Origin: DATKCF01 sp035513345 | GTDB taxonomy: Bacteria; Gemmatimonadota; Gemmatimonadetes; Longimicrobiales; RSA9 | Direction of reading: 5' to 3' | Length of the DNA: 25,863 nucleotides | Assembly: GCA_035513345.1 (NCBI GenBank) | Contig: DATKCF010000004.1 | Coordinates: 1-25,863, forward strand | Part shown: piece after piece, positions 17,921 through 24,190 of the stretch | How the letters are laid out: each line of letters opens with the position of its first letter | Position numbering within the stretch: the stretch's first letter is position 1 | The notes under the pieces: model-generated | The model's database searches: none | The model's input: the letters and a program-made list of their open reading frames with translations, nothing else | What the model was told of the DNA's origin: nothing | Program-made: the position numbers and the translations under genes

Positions 17921-18071
17921 GGTGGGCGACGAAGGGCGGGCGACATGGGGCGGGCGACAAACGGCGGGCGACAAACGGCGGGCGACAAAACGGCGGGCGA
18001 CAAACGGCGGGCGACAAACGGCGGGCGACAAACGGCGGGCGACAAACGGCGGGCGACAAACGGCGGGCGAC
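17921..18071 (+). repeat. Tandem array of a 14-bp repeat, forward orientation
   Basis: Eleven copies of a 10-bp core GGCGGGCGAC separated by 4-bp linkers. The first core has one change (GGTGGGCGAC). Linkers in order are GAAG, ATGG, then AAAC repeatedly, with one copy carrying an extra A (AAAAC at 17987-17991). The near identity of the copies implies recent expansion. Because 14 is not a multiple of 3, every frame reads through with a 14-residue period. This produces long spurious reading frames on both strands. The same core and linkers return in inverted orientation at 18327-18424. Confidence 0.95.
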
Positions 18072-18326
18072 GGCGGGGGCCGTTTCGGCCATTCCGGCGC
18101 CCCGGAATTATCGCCGAGGGCCCCACACACTACAGTCCTGGCCCTGAGATCTATCGCTAGCAGCTGGGCTGCGGCTCCGCTGGCGGGTACATCGCCGCAC
18201 TCACCCATCCCTATCGTCGCTAGCCCTCCGAAATGATCGCGTCGTCGCGCAGGTCCGCCAACATGGTCTCGGCAATGCTGACCGCCCTCGTTCACTCACA
18301 CGAGACCCGACGGTAACCTCCCCCGC
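18072..18326. other. Gene-free interval between the inverted repeat arrays
   Basis: About 255 nt with no open frame that looks like a gene once the repeat-driven frames are discounted. It begins with GGCGGGGGCCGTTTCGGCC, whose CCGTTTCGG part recurs just beyond the second array (near 18462). Two similar short strings, TATCGCTAG and TCGTCGCTAG, lie about 60 nt apart. I see no tRNA, no clear promoter and no terminator. It could be a spacer that the two arrays hold as the loop of a large inverted structure. Confidence 0.5.
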
Positions 18327-18424
18327 CTTTCCCGCCCCACGTCGCCCGCCCCACGTCGCCCGCCGTTTGTCGCCCGCCCCATGTCGCCCGCCGTTTGTCG
18401 CCCGCCCCATGTCGCCCGCCGTTC
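18327..18424 (-). repeat. Tandem array of the same 14-bp repeat, inverted orientation
   Basis: Seven units in the opposite orientation: core GTCGCCCGCC plus linkers CCAC, CCAC, GTTT, CCAT, GTTT, CCAT, GTTC (six intact cores from 18341, one degenerate core at 18327). CCAT and GTTT are the reverse complements of ATGG and AAAC, the linkers of the first array, so this is the same family. Here the two linker types alternate, which suggests expansion as a 28-bp double unit. Just after 18424 the core decays (GTCTCCGGAC). Confidence 0.93.
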
Positions 18425-18473
18425 GTCTCCGGACGGCCTTTTCGACACACGAGCATGGTGGCCGTTTCGGCAC

Positions 18474-18493
18474 CATACCGACCGGTTGGTATG
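18474..18493. promoter_or_regulatory. TetR-type operator-like palindrome
   Basis: A 20-bp near-perfect palindrome: CATACC, G, ACCGGT, T, GGTATG, broken only by the G/T pair flanking the ACCGGT centre. The core resembles operators of many TetR-family repressors, which typically carry ACCGACCGGTCGGT-like sequences directly before the regulator start codon. An ATG begins at its right end (18491). No intact TetR gene is present, so the site may be a relic, or may serve a regulator encoded elsewhere that acts on transcription toward nrdJ. Confidence 0.5.
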
Positions 18494-18541
18494 ATGTCAG
18501 CGTCGCGACCTCCAAGCGCCGCGACCGGCGAGCGCCGCGAC
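18491..18541 (+). pseudogene. Possible 5' stump of a TetR-family regulator gene
   Basis: Starting at ATG 18491 or 18494 the frame reads MSASRPPSAATGERRDR, which resembles the N-terminal arm of TetR-family repressors just before their first helix. After about 17 codons the expected helix-turn-helix does not follow; the frame continues as arginine- and proline-rich sequence to a stop at 18676. Together with the operator-like palindrome at the start codon this could be the remnant of an autoregulated tetR gene deleted from its third helix turn onward. The stretch also contains a 16-bp tandem duplication (18515-18546), which may have produced the resemblance by chance. Low confidence. Confidence 0.25.
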
Positions 18542-18546
18542 CGTCG
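18515..18546 (+). repeat. 16-bp tandem duplication
   Basis: Two adjacent 16-bp copies of AGCGCCGCGACCGGCG, the second with one change (GTCG at its end). They lie within the gene-free region upstream of nrdJ, next to the TetR-like palindrome. Confidence 0.8.
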
Positions 18547-18672
18547 ATCCCACATGCCCGACCCGGGCCGCAGGCTCCAGAAACCACGGTTGCGGACCCG
18601 GTGGCCCGGCGGCAGTTTCGGGGGCCTGCGGGCCTGTTCGCGCGGCGAGGCCGGGCGTTTGCGAGAAAGTCC

Positions 18673-18701
18673 TTGACCACAAGATCTCGAACGTGTAACA
18701 T
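18673..18701 (+). promoter_or_regulatory. Promoter of nrdJ
   Basis: TTGACC (18673-18678) and TAACAT (18696-18701) are spaced by 17 nt, a good sigma-70-like arrangement, and the expected start of transcription near 18708 gives a leader of about 120 nt before nrdJ. The -35 hexamer is the same as the one proposed for the PadR operon. I looked for an NrdR box and for a cobalamin riboswitch around it and saw neither. Confidence 0.6.
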
Positions 18702-18763
18702 AGGCACCCCACTAGATGTTGGGCATCGGCGCTGCAACATAACACGACATCGCGAACTCGAGA

Positions 18764-18782
18764 CGGGCGCAAGAAGCGCCCG
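18764..18782 (+). promoter_or_regulatory. Hairpin in the nrdJ leader
   Basis: A perfect 7-bp stem CGGGCGC / GCGCCCG with loop AAGAA lies about 45 nt before the nrdJ start. There is no T-run after it, so it is not a standard intrinsic terminator. It may stabilise the leader or be part of a control element. Confidence 0.45.
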
Positions 18783-18826
18783 ATATGCCTGTTCTTTCAG
18801 GACGACATCAGGAACGAGGAAGCCGA

Positions 18827-21412
18827 ATGACTCAGCGCTCCACAGCCGTACCCGCCGAAGTACTCGACCGCCGTGCGACGCTACCCGATGACCTGCCAGC
18901 CGCGGATCTGTCGGACAATGCGCGGATCGTCCTGGCGCGGCGTTACCTGAAGAAGGACGAACGGGGCCGACCGGTCGAGGAACCGGAGGAGATGTTCTGG
19001 CGGGTTGCGCACGTGATCGCGGAGGAGGACGGCAAGCACGGAGCGAGCGACGGAGCGGTCGAGGCGCTGGCGAGGGAGTTTTTCCGGCTGATGACACAGC
19101 GGTTTTTCGAGCCGAATTCGCCGACGCTGATGAACGCGGGTCGGCCGCTTGGTCAGCTGAGCGCGTGTTTCGTGCTGCCGGTCGAGGATTCGATATCGAA
19201 CGGGAAGAACGGGATCTACGACACGTTGAAGGCGATGGCGCTGGTGCATCAGTCGGGCGGTGGCACGGGCTTTTCGTTCAGCCGGCTGCGCCCGACGGGT
19301 GACACGGTACGGAGCACGATGGGCGTTGCGAGCGGTCCGGTTTCGTTCATGCGGTTGTACGACTCGTCGACGGAAGTGGTGAAGCAGGGTGGCACGCGTC
19401 GAGGCGCGAACATGGGGATTCTGCGTGTCGACCATCCGGACATCCGCGAGTTCATCACGTGCAAGCGGGACGTGAGCCAGATCACGAACTTCAACATCTC
19501 GGTTGGCGTGACGGACGCGTTCATGGGTGCGGTGAGGGAGGGCGAGAAGTACGACCTGGTGAATCCGCGCACGAAGGAGATCACGGGCCAGGAGGATGCG
19601 CGGGAGATATTCGACATGATCGTGCACGGCGCGTGGGCGACGGGCGAGCCGGGCGTGTTCTTCATCGACCGTGCGAACGCGGCGAACCCGGTGCCACATC
19701 TGGGCAGCTACGAGGCGACGAATCCGTGTGGTGAGCAGCCGCTGCTGGCGTACGACGTGTGCAATCTCGGCAGTGTGAATGTGGGCCTGTTTGCGCGCAC
19801 GGATGTGTCGACGGAGAAGCCGTGGGAGGAGCGGATCGACTGGGACGGCCTGCGCCAGGTTGTGGCGCTGGCCACGCATTTCCTCGACAACGTGATCGAT
19901 GCGAACAACTACCCGCTGGCGGAGATCACGGATCTGGCGCAGCGGATCCGGCGCATCGGCCTGGGCGTGATGGGCTACGCCGATCTGCTGGTGCGCATCG
20001 GCGTTCCGTACAACAGCGAAGATGCGATCGAAGTTGCTCGCCGTCTGATGCAGTTCGTCGACGAGGAGAGCAAGCGCGAGAGCGAGCGGCTGGCGGAGTC
20101 ACGCGGTGTGTTCCCGGAGTGGTCGCACAGTGTCTGGGGCCCGGACGCGACGTGTGCGCGCGACGCGGCCGGCAGCCGGATCCGGCCGGAGCGGCGGCTG
20201 CGCAACTGCAATGTGACGACGGTCGCGCCGACCGGAACGATCTCGATTTTCGCCGACTGTTCGGGCGGGATCGAGCCGATCTTCGCGATCGCGTTCATGC
20301 GCAACCAGGCGGGCGCGCTGATGCCTGACGTGAACAGGGACTTCGTGCGTGTCGCGCGGCAGCAGGGCTGGTACTCCGAGGAGCTGATGCGCCAGGTAGC
20401 GGAGGAAGGCAACATCCACTTCGACGAAGTGCCGGCGGAAGTTCAGCGCGTTTTCGTGACGGCGCACGACGTGACGCCTGAGTGGCACATCAGGACACAG
20501 GCCGCGTTCCAGGAGAACGTGGACAGCGCGATCAGCAAGACGTGCAACTTCAAGCGTGACGCGAGCGAGCAGGACGTCCGCGACATCTATCTCATGGCGT
20601 TCGATCTCGGCTGCAAGGGTGTGACGGTATACCGCGACGCGTCCCGTCCGATGCAGGTGCTGTCGACGGGCAAGACGGCGCGCGAAGTGAGTGGTGTTGG
20701 CAAGAGCGCGACGGAAGCCGACCTCGAAGCGCAGCTCGCGGATGCACGCGAGCAGCTGCACCGCCTCGAGCACGAGCAGCTGGCACTCAGGCAGAAGGTT
20801 GTCGACGCCGAAGCGCGCGTTCAGAAGCGCAGACACAAGCGCAACCGTCCCGCGGCGCTCACCGGGATGACGCGTCGCATGCCCAGCCCGCTCGGCGACC
20901 TGTACGTTACGGTCAACGAGGATGAGCAGGGCCGGCCGTTCGAAGTGTTCGCGACGCTCGGCAAGGCCGGCGGCGCGGCCATGGCCGACGTCGAAGCCAT
21001 CGGCCGCCTCATCTCGCTCGCGCTGCGCAGCGGCATCCCGATGGCGGAAGTCTACAAGCAGATGCGCGGCATTTCGTGCGACCGCGCTGTGGGCGTTGGC
21101 GCGAACAAGGTTCTGTCCGTGCCGGACGCCATCGCGCAGGTGCTCATCCAGCACGAACGCGAGAAGGAAGGCGTGCAGCAGGATCTTCTGATCCCGGCGG
21201 ATTCCGATCCGCTCAGCGCCTCACCCGTTCAGGCGTCGCACGTCCTGCACACGGGCTCGGATGGATCAGAGTCCGAAGTGCAGGCGGATTCCGAGCTGGG
21301 GTACGACCCCGGCGTCACTTTCATCGGCACCTGCCCCGACTGCAAGTCGGAGCTCCACTACATGGAAGGGTGCATGAAGTGCATGGCGTGCGGTTACAGC
21401 GAGTGCGGGTGA
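18827..21412 (+). CDS. nrdJ: Adenosylcobalamin-dependent (class II) ribonucleotide reductase
   Basis: An 861-residue enzyme that reduces ribonucleotides to deoxyribonucleotides using a radical generated from coenzyme B12, independent of oxygen. C114 in LSACFVLP and C312 in YDVCNLGS are candidates for the redox pair, and the radical-site motif N299-P-C301-G-E303 is intact. The barrel ends with CNVTTVAPTGTISIF. A charged, probably coiled-coil segment (about 626-672) follows, then a TSCPD domain (about 680-790, LYVTVNEDE to VYKQMRGI), then a C-terminal cysteine cluster C836, C839, C849, C852, C855, C860. This resembles a zinc ribbon and may include the cysteines that re-reduce the active site. 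ATG 18827 has GAGGA 6 nt upstream; the earlier in-frame TTG/ATG at 18785 is less likely. It is monocistronic, followed by a strong terminator. Confidence 0.96.
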   Translation: MTQRSTAVPAEVLDRRATLPDDLPAADLSDNARIVLARRYLKKDERGRPVEEPEEMFWRVAHVIAEEDGKHGASDGAVEALAREFFRLMTQRFFEPNSPTLMNAGRPLGQLSACFVLPVEDSISNGKNGIYDTLKAMALVHQSGGGTGFSFSRLRPTGDTVRSTMGVASGPVSFMRLYDSSTEVVKQGGTRRGANMGILRVDHPDIREFITCKRDVSQITNFNISVGVTDAFMGAVREGEKYDLVNPRTKEITGQEDAREIFDMIVHGAWATGEPGVFFIDRANAANPVPHLGSYEATNPCGEQPLLAYDVCNLGSVNVGLFARTDVSTEKPWEERIDWDGLRQVVALATHFLDNVIDANNYPLAEITDLAQRIRRIGLGVMGYADLLVRIGVPYNSEDAIEVARRLMQFVDEESKRESERLAESRGVFPEWSHSVWGPDATCARDAAGSRIRPERRLRNCNVTTVAPTGTISIFADCSGGIEPIFAIAFMRNQAGALMPDVNRDFVRVARQQGWYSEELMRQVAEEGNIHFDEVPAEVQRVFVTAHDVTPEWHIRTQAAFQENVDSAISKTCNFKRDASEQDVRDIYLMAFDLGCKGVTVYRDASRPMQVLSTGKTAREVSGVGKSATEADLEAQLADAREQLHRLEHEQLALRQKVVDAEARVQKRRHKRNRPAALTGMTRRMPSPLGDLYVTVNEDEQGRPFEVFATLGKAGGAAMADVEAIGRLISLALRSGIPMAEVYKQMRGISCDRAVGVGANKVLSVPDAIAQVLIQHEREKEGVQQDLLIPADSDPLSASPVQASHVLHTGSDGSESEVQADSELGYDPGVTFIGTCPDCKSELHYMEGCMKCMACGYSECG

Positions 21413-21473
21413 GGCCCGCGGGGGTGGGGTCGCCGACACGGGACTGGAATGCCCGGTCGGCGGGAGAGGTTCA

Positions 21474-21511
21474 CGGCGTGCCGGCGGGAAACCGCCGGCA
21501 TGTCGCGTTTT
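21474..21511 (+). terminator. Intrinsic terminator of nrdJ
   Basis: A 14-bp stem (arms 21474-21487 and 21492-21505, two G-U pairs) closed by a GAAA tetraloop, followed by CGTTTT with four T at 21508-21511. It lies 62 nt after the nrdJ stop. Confidence 0.8.
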
Positions 21512-21531
21512 CGGGCACTGCTCCCCCGCCC

Positions 21532-21573
21532 AACGAAACCGCCGGCCGCCCCGGAGACAGGGACGGCCGGCGG
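21532..21573 (-). terminator. Terminator of the plug-like protein gene
   Basis: A perfect 10-bp stem (arms 21539-21548 and 21564-21573, CCGCCGGCCG / CGGCCGGCGG) with a 15-nt loop. On the minus strand it is followed by TTTCGTT, a weak T-run. It lies 30 nt beyond the stop at 21603 and faces the nrdJ terminator. Confidence 0.6.
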
Positions 21574-21602
21574 ATGGGGATCGAATCGTCGCCTTCGATC
21601 CG

Positions 21603-22334
21603 TCAGTTCATCCAGGCGATCACGGGCATGAGCGGTGCGCGCCGAGTGGCCAGCCGCTCCGCGAAGTTCTTCGTGTACACGCGAACCTGGCTGCCGATCA
21701 CCTCGATCAGGTACAGATGCTCCATCGGCATGCCGCGCAGATCATCGATTCCGCCCATATACGGCGATTCGTCGATGAACACCGTCGACCGGACGAGCCG
21801 GCCACGACGCTGGATGCACGTGTTGAAGCCGCACGGCCGTGTGAACGTGTTCTGCTTCACGAAATCGTAGGCGTCTACCGACGCACTGCTCATGAGGCGC
21901 TCGGTGTCGTATGCGCGGACGCTGTACGGGATCGAGTTGCGCCGCGACTCCAGACGGTCCGAGATGACACGGATGCCTTCCAGAACGACCGGGTCCGGCG
22001 CGATCGCGATACGCAGCAGCTGATCATCGCCTTCCTCGATGGTTCGTTCCTCCGCGAAATCGGCGTACCCGAGCTGGCTCGCCTCGAACGCGACCGTGCC
22101 GATGCGCACGGAGCGCACCACGAATCGGCCATCGCGGTCCGTGTACGTGCCGTTGCCGCGATCGGCGATCTGCACCCATGCTCCCACGATCGGCGCGCCC
22201 GTCGAACCATCGACCACGGTGCCCTGCACGTCGCGCCGCGGCCAGGACTGCGCCAGCGCCGGGACGGCAACCAGAAGGAACAGCAGCGAGAGCGCGGGGC
22301 CCGTCGCACGGACCCGGGTCGGGAACCTCCGCAT
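21603..22334 (-). CDS. Exported protein with carboxypeptidase-regulatory and TonB-plug-like domains
   Basis: A 243-residue exported protein. A signal peptide (1-28, cleavage PALA-Q) is followed by a carboxypeptidase regulatory-like Ig fold (about 36-112, VQGTVVDGSTGAPIVGAWV, DGRFVVRSV). A linker VVLEGIRVISDR then leads to a C-terminal part like the plug of TonB receptors (STVFIDESPYMGGIDDLRG, IEVIGSQVRVYTKNF). There is no barrel, so it cannot be a complete TonB-dependent receptor; the frame is intact and the ending is clean, so it looks like a stand-alone member, not a truncation. A PCGFNTC pair suggests a disulfide. ATG 22334 has AGGAGG 4 nt upstream. Function unknown; probably periplasmic or outer-membrane associated. 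Confidence 0.82.
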   Translation of the reverse strand: MRRFPTRVRATGPALSLLFLLVAVPALAQSWPRRDVQGTVVDGSTGAPIVGAWVQIADRGNGTYTDRDGRFVVRSVRIGTVAFEASQLGYADFAEERTIEEGDDQLLRIAIAPDPVVLEGIRVISDRLESRRNSIPYSVRAYDTERLMSSASVDAYDFVKQNTFTRPCGFNTCIQRRGRLVRSTVFIDESPYMGGIDDLRGMPMEHLYLIEVIGSQVRVYTKNFAERLATRRAPLMPVIAWMN

Positions 22335-22528
22335 GATGCCTCCTGCGTGCGGGTCGGGTGGTGCCTGCCGCCGGCGCATCCGTCGTTTGCGGCACACCCG
22401 TGCAACGCTGTACATCATGTGGTGACAGCAAGTTCCAGCGTTCTGTCGTGTACCGGGATGGTCTCACGAACCGTATACCGCCACGGTGCACGAACCCGGA
22501 ACCTGGCGGGCGTCCGACCGACGCGCCG

Positions 22529-23170
22529 CTACCGCTGCGTGATCGGGTACCAGGCGAGTCCGACGTTCAACCGTGTGGCCTGCGAGTCGAGATCGCCGAT
22601 GTCGGCGGTCAGGGACCCGATGCGGATCTGATTGAACCGTCCCGCCATCAGCAGAACGCTCACGTCGAGTGCGAGCTGTTCGACGAAGAAGTGACTGAAG
22701 CCTCCGCCGATTGTGAAACCGGGGCCGCTGATCTCGATGTCGGAGCTCACGGTCGGAGTGAAGAAGACTTCCGCGGCCGCGCGCTGCGCGGAGAACGCTG
22801 CGACAATGAAGGGGATGAAGCGATCGCCAGCGTCGCGGAACGAGATGCGGACGCCAATGTCGGCAATGCCGACGGAGTAGTTGCCCTCGATATCGGGATC
22901 GGTGATGTCGACCTTCGTGACATCGCTGCGCAGGAAGATCGTGACCTGTCGGGACACGCCCCAGCCGATTGTCAGCCCCGCCCCGCCACCGGATTCACGT
23001 TGGCCGTCCTCGACCCTGGCTGACGCACCACTGGCGTTCAAGCCCAGGAGGAGTCCGCGCGTGTTCGACCGGGCATCCTGCGCGAGCGCGGGCGACGCGA
23101 TGAATGGAATCGCCAGCATCGCAGCGATGCAGCCAATCATCCGGGTCCGCACGCGGGTTGCGTCCGACAT
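22529..23170 (-). CDS. Small outer-membrane beta-barrel protein
   Basis: A 213-residue exported protein: signal peptide 1-30 (cleavage PALA-Q), then alternating glycine- and aromatic-rich strands (GLLLGLNASGAS, AGLTIGWGVSRQVTIFLRSDV, IADIGVRISFRD, FTIGGGFSHFFV, ATRLNVGLAWYP) typical of an 8-stranded OmpA/OmpW-like barrel. It ends WYPITQR instead of with an aromatic residue. ATG 23170 has GGAGGAAT about 6-8 nt upstream. It lies 53 nt downstream of the ArsR-like regulator on the same strand and may be co-transcribed with it. Exact role unknown. Confidence 0.8.
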   Translation of the reverse strand: MSDATRVRTRMIGCIAAMLAIPFIASPALAQDARSNTRGLLLGLNASGASARVEDGQRESGGGAGLTIGWGVSRQVTIFLRSDVTKVDITDPDIEGNYSVGIADIGVRISFRDAGDRFIPFIVAAFSAQRAAAEVFFTPTVSSDIEISGPGFTIGGGFSHFFVEQLALDVSVLLMAGRFNQIRIGSLTADIGDLDSQATRLNVGLAWYPITQR

Positions 23171-23223
23171 CGGGTATTCCTCCGTTCCTTCGGTTGATAC
23201 GTGCCTGGAGACAGCCGCCACCC

Positions 23224-23871
23224 TCATGGTGCGGCCGCCCGCGTCCTGCTGGACCATGGCTTGCGCGGGCCGGTCCGCGGCGAGGCCTCCGTCGGTGCCG
23301 GATAGGCGCCCACGAGGACGTGAAGCAGCCTGCCTCCCTCACCGCGTGTGTCGTGATAACGGGCGGCAACGCTATCGACGGCCTCCGTCAGTTCCTCCAT
23401 GAACATCCGCTGCAAGCCAGGCGCAGTCAGCCGGACCTCTCTACGCACGGTCAGCGCCTTCAGCGGCCGGCCCGCCGCATCGAGGGCATCACCGAGGCCG
23501 TCCACCTCATCGATCACCGCGGCCGCGGACGCCACCAGGTAGCCGTCCGTTTCGTCCCGATCAACGTTGGACGGATCGGCCGCGACGTCGCCCAGCGTCC
23601 CCGGCGAGATCACGAACGACTTCGCGACGGCCCGCATCTGCCGCTCGACGCAGCCACGACGCTTGCGCTGGCTCACCATTCCGATGAGCCCGGCAGCCTC
23701 GAGCTGCCGCATGTGGTAGTTCACCTGCTGGCGAGGGAGACCGAGTCGACGGGCAACGCCAGCCGCCGAATCGGGCTCTTCCAGCTCGCCCAGAAGCCGG
23801 AGTCGCAGCGGGTGCAGAACCGCCGCGGCCCCGTCGATGTCCTTGATGACATGAACGCCGGAACCGGCCAT
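23224..23871 (-). CDS. ArsR-like winged-helix transcriptional regulator
   Basis: A 215-residue cytoplasmic regulator. Residues about 10-80 form an ArsR/HTH_20 winged helix: LHPLRLRLLGELEEP, the helix-turn-helix AAGVARRLGLPRQQVNYHMR, and QLEAAGLI before the wing, RKRRGCVERQMRAVA. The rest (about 85-195) is a larger C-terminal domain of unknown ligand (LKALTVRREVRLTAPG). No metal-binding cysteine pair of classic ArsR is seen, so a metal sensor is unlikely. ATG 23871 is preceded by GGGGA at about 7 nt. The frame extends upstream to 24006 but without a ribosome site. Candidate regulator of the barrel gene 53 nt downstream or of the divergent permease. Confidence 0.85.
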   Translation of the reverse strand: MAGSGVHVIKDIDGAAAVLHPLRLRLLGELEEPDSAAGVARRLGLPRQQVNYHMRQLEAAGLIGMVSQRKRRGCVERQMRAVAKSFVISPGTLGDVAADPSNVDRDETDGYLVASAAAVIDEVDGLGDALDAAGRPLKALTVRREVRLTAPGLQRMFMEELTEAVDSVAARYHDTRGEGGRLLHVLVGAYPAPTEASPRTGPRKPWSSRTRAAAP

Positions 23872-24190
23872 TTGTTGTCCCCGGGAGATGGGGGAAAGGC
23901 GGGCAAACGTGCATTTGAAACGGGTATTCGTCAAGAATCGGGAAATGGTCGAATGGCTGAAGCGAGGCTTCGACTGAGCCGTCAAATCGTTATACCACAT
24001 TGGCATACGGGAACGGTCCGATCGGTCGCGCCGGGTCCGATGCCGTGTGCTCCGTATCCGCGAGAGTATCGGCCCGCCGACCGCGAATCCTGAAGCGCGG
24101 GCGATCGGCGGAGGCCGACGCGGCGTTGCCGAACCGGCGGAGCGAAGCTATCTGTCGTGCCCCTCATTGCAGAAAGGGACCGCAGAGCGG
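23872..24190. other. Divergent intergenic region, regulator/SLC13 permease
   Basis: About 320 nt between divergent genes. Its middle (23985-24005) is notably AT-richer than the rest and holds the promoter-like element listed separately. A small dyad GAAGC-GAG-GCTTC sits at 23959-23971, nested in GTCGAA (23948) and TTCGAC (23969). No small gene is convincing here. Confidence 0.5.
23989..23997 (-). promoter_or_regulatory. Possible extended -10 promoter of the ArsR-like gene
   Basis: The minus strand reads TGGTATAAC, an extended -10 (TGn plus TATAAC), in the AT-rich patch about 118 nt upstream of the regulator start. No good -35 accompanies it, which is tolerated by extended -10 promoters. Confidence 0.3.

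Noticed and set aside
17668..18295. Long minus-strand frames with the period CRPPFVARRLSPAV (up to 169 residues)
   Set aside because: They come from the 14-bp tandem repeat, which stays open in every frame; no ribosome site, no family and no conserved ends.
17921..18424. CRISPR array
   Set aside because: The unit is 14 bp with 4-bp linkers and no unique spacers of 25-40 bp; no cas gene is present.
18673..18826. Cobalamin riboswitch before nrdJ
   Set aside because: The leader is only about 120 nt and no B12-box-like sequence is visible.
18201..19097. A 298-residue minus-strand frame over the second array and the start of nrdJ
   Set aside because: It is antisense to nrdJ and otherwise made of repeat-derived and Arg/Pro-rich low-complexity sequence.
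23948..23974. The dyad GTCGAA/TTCGAC with nested GAAGC/GCTTC as a definite operator or terminator
   Set aside because: The arms are short and compete with each other, and nothing links the site to a known regulator; kept only as a note.
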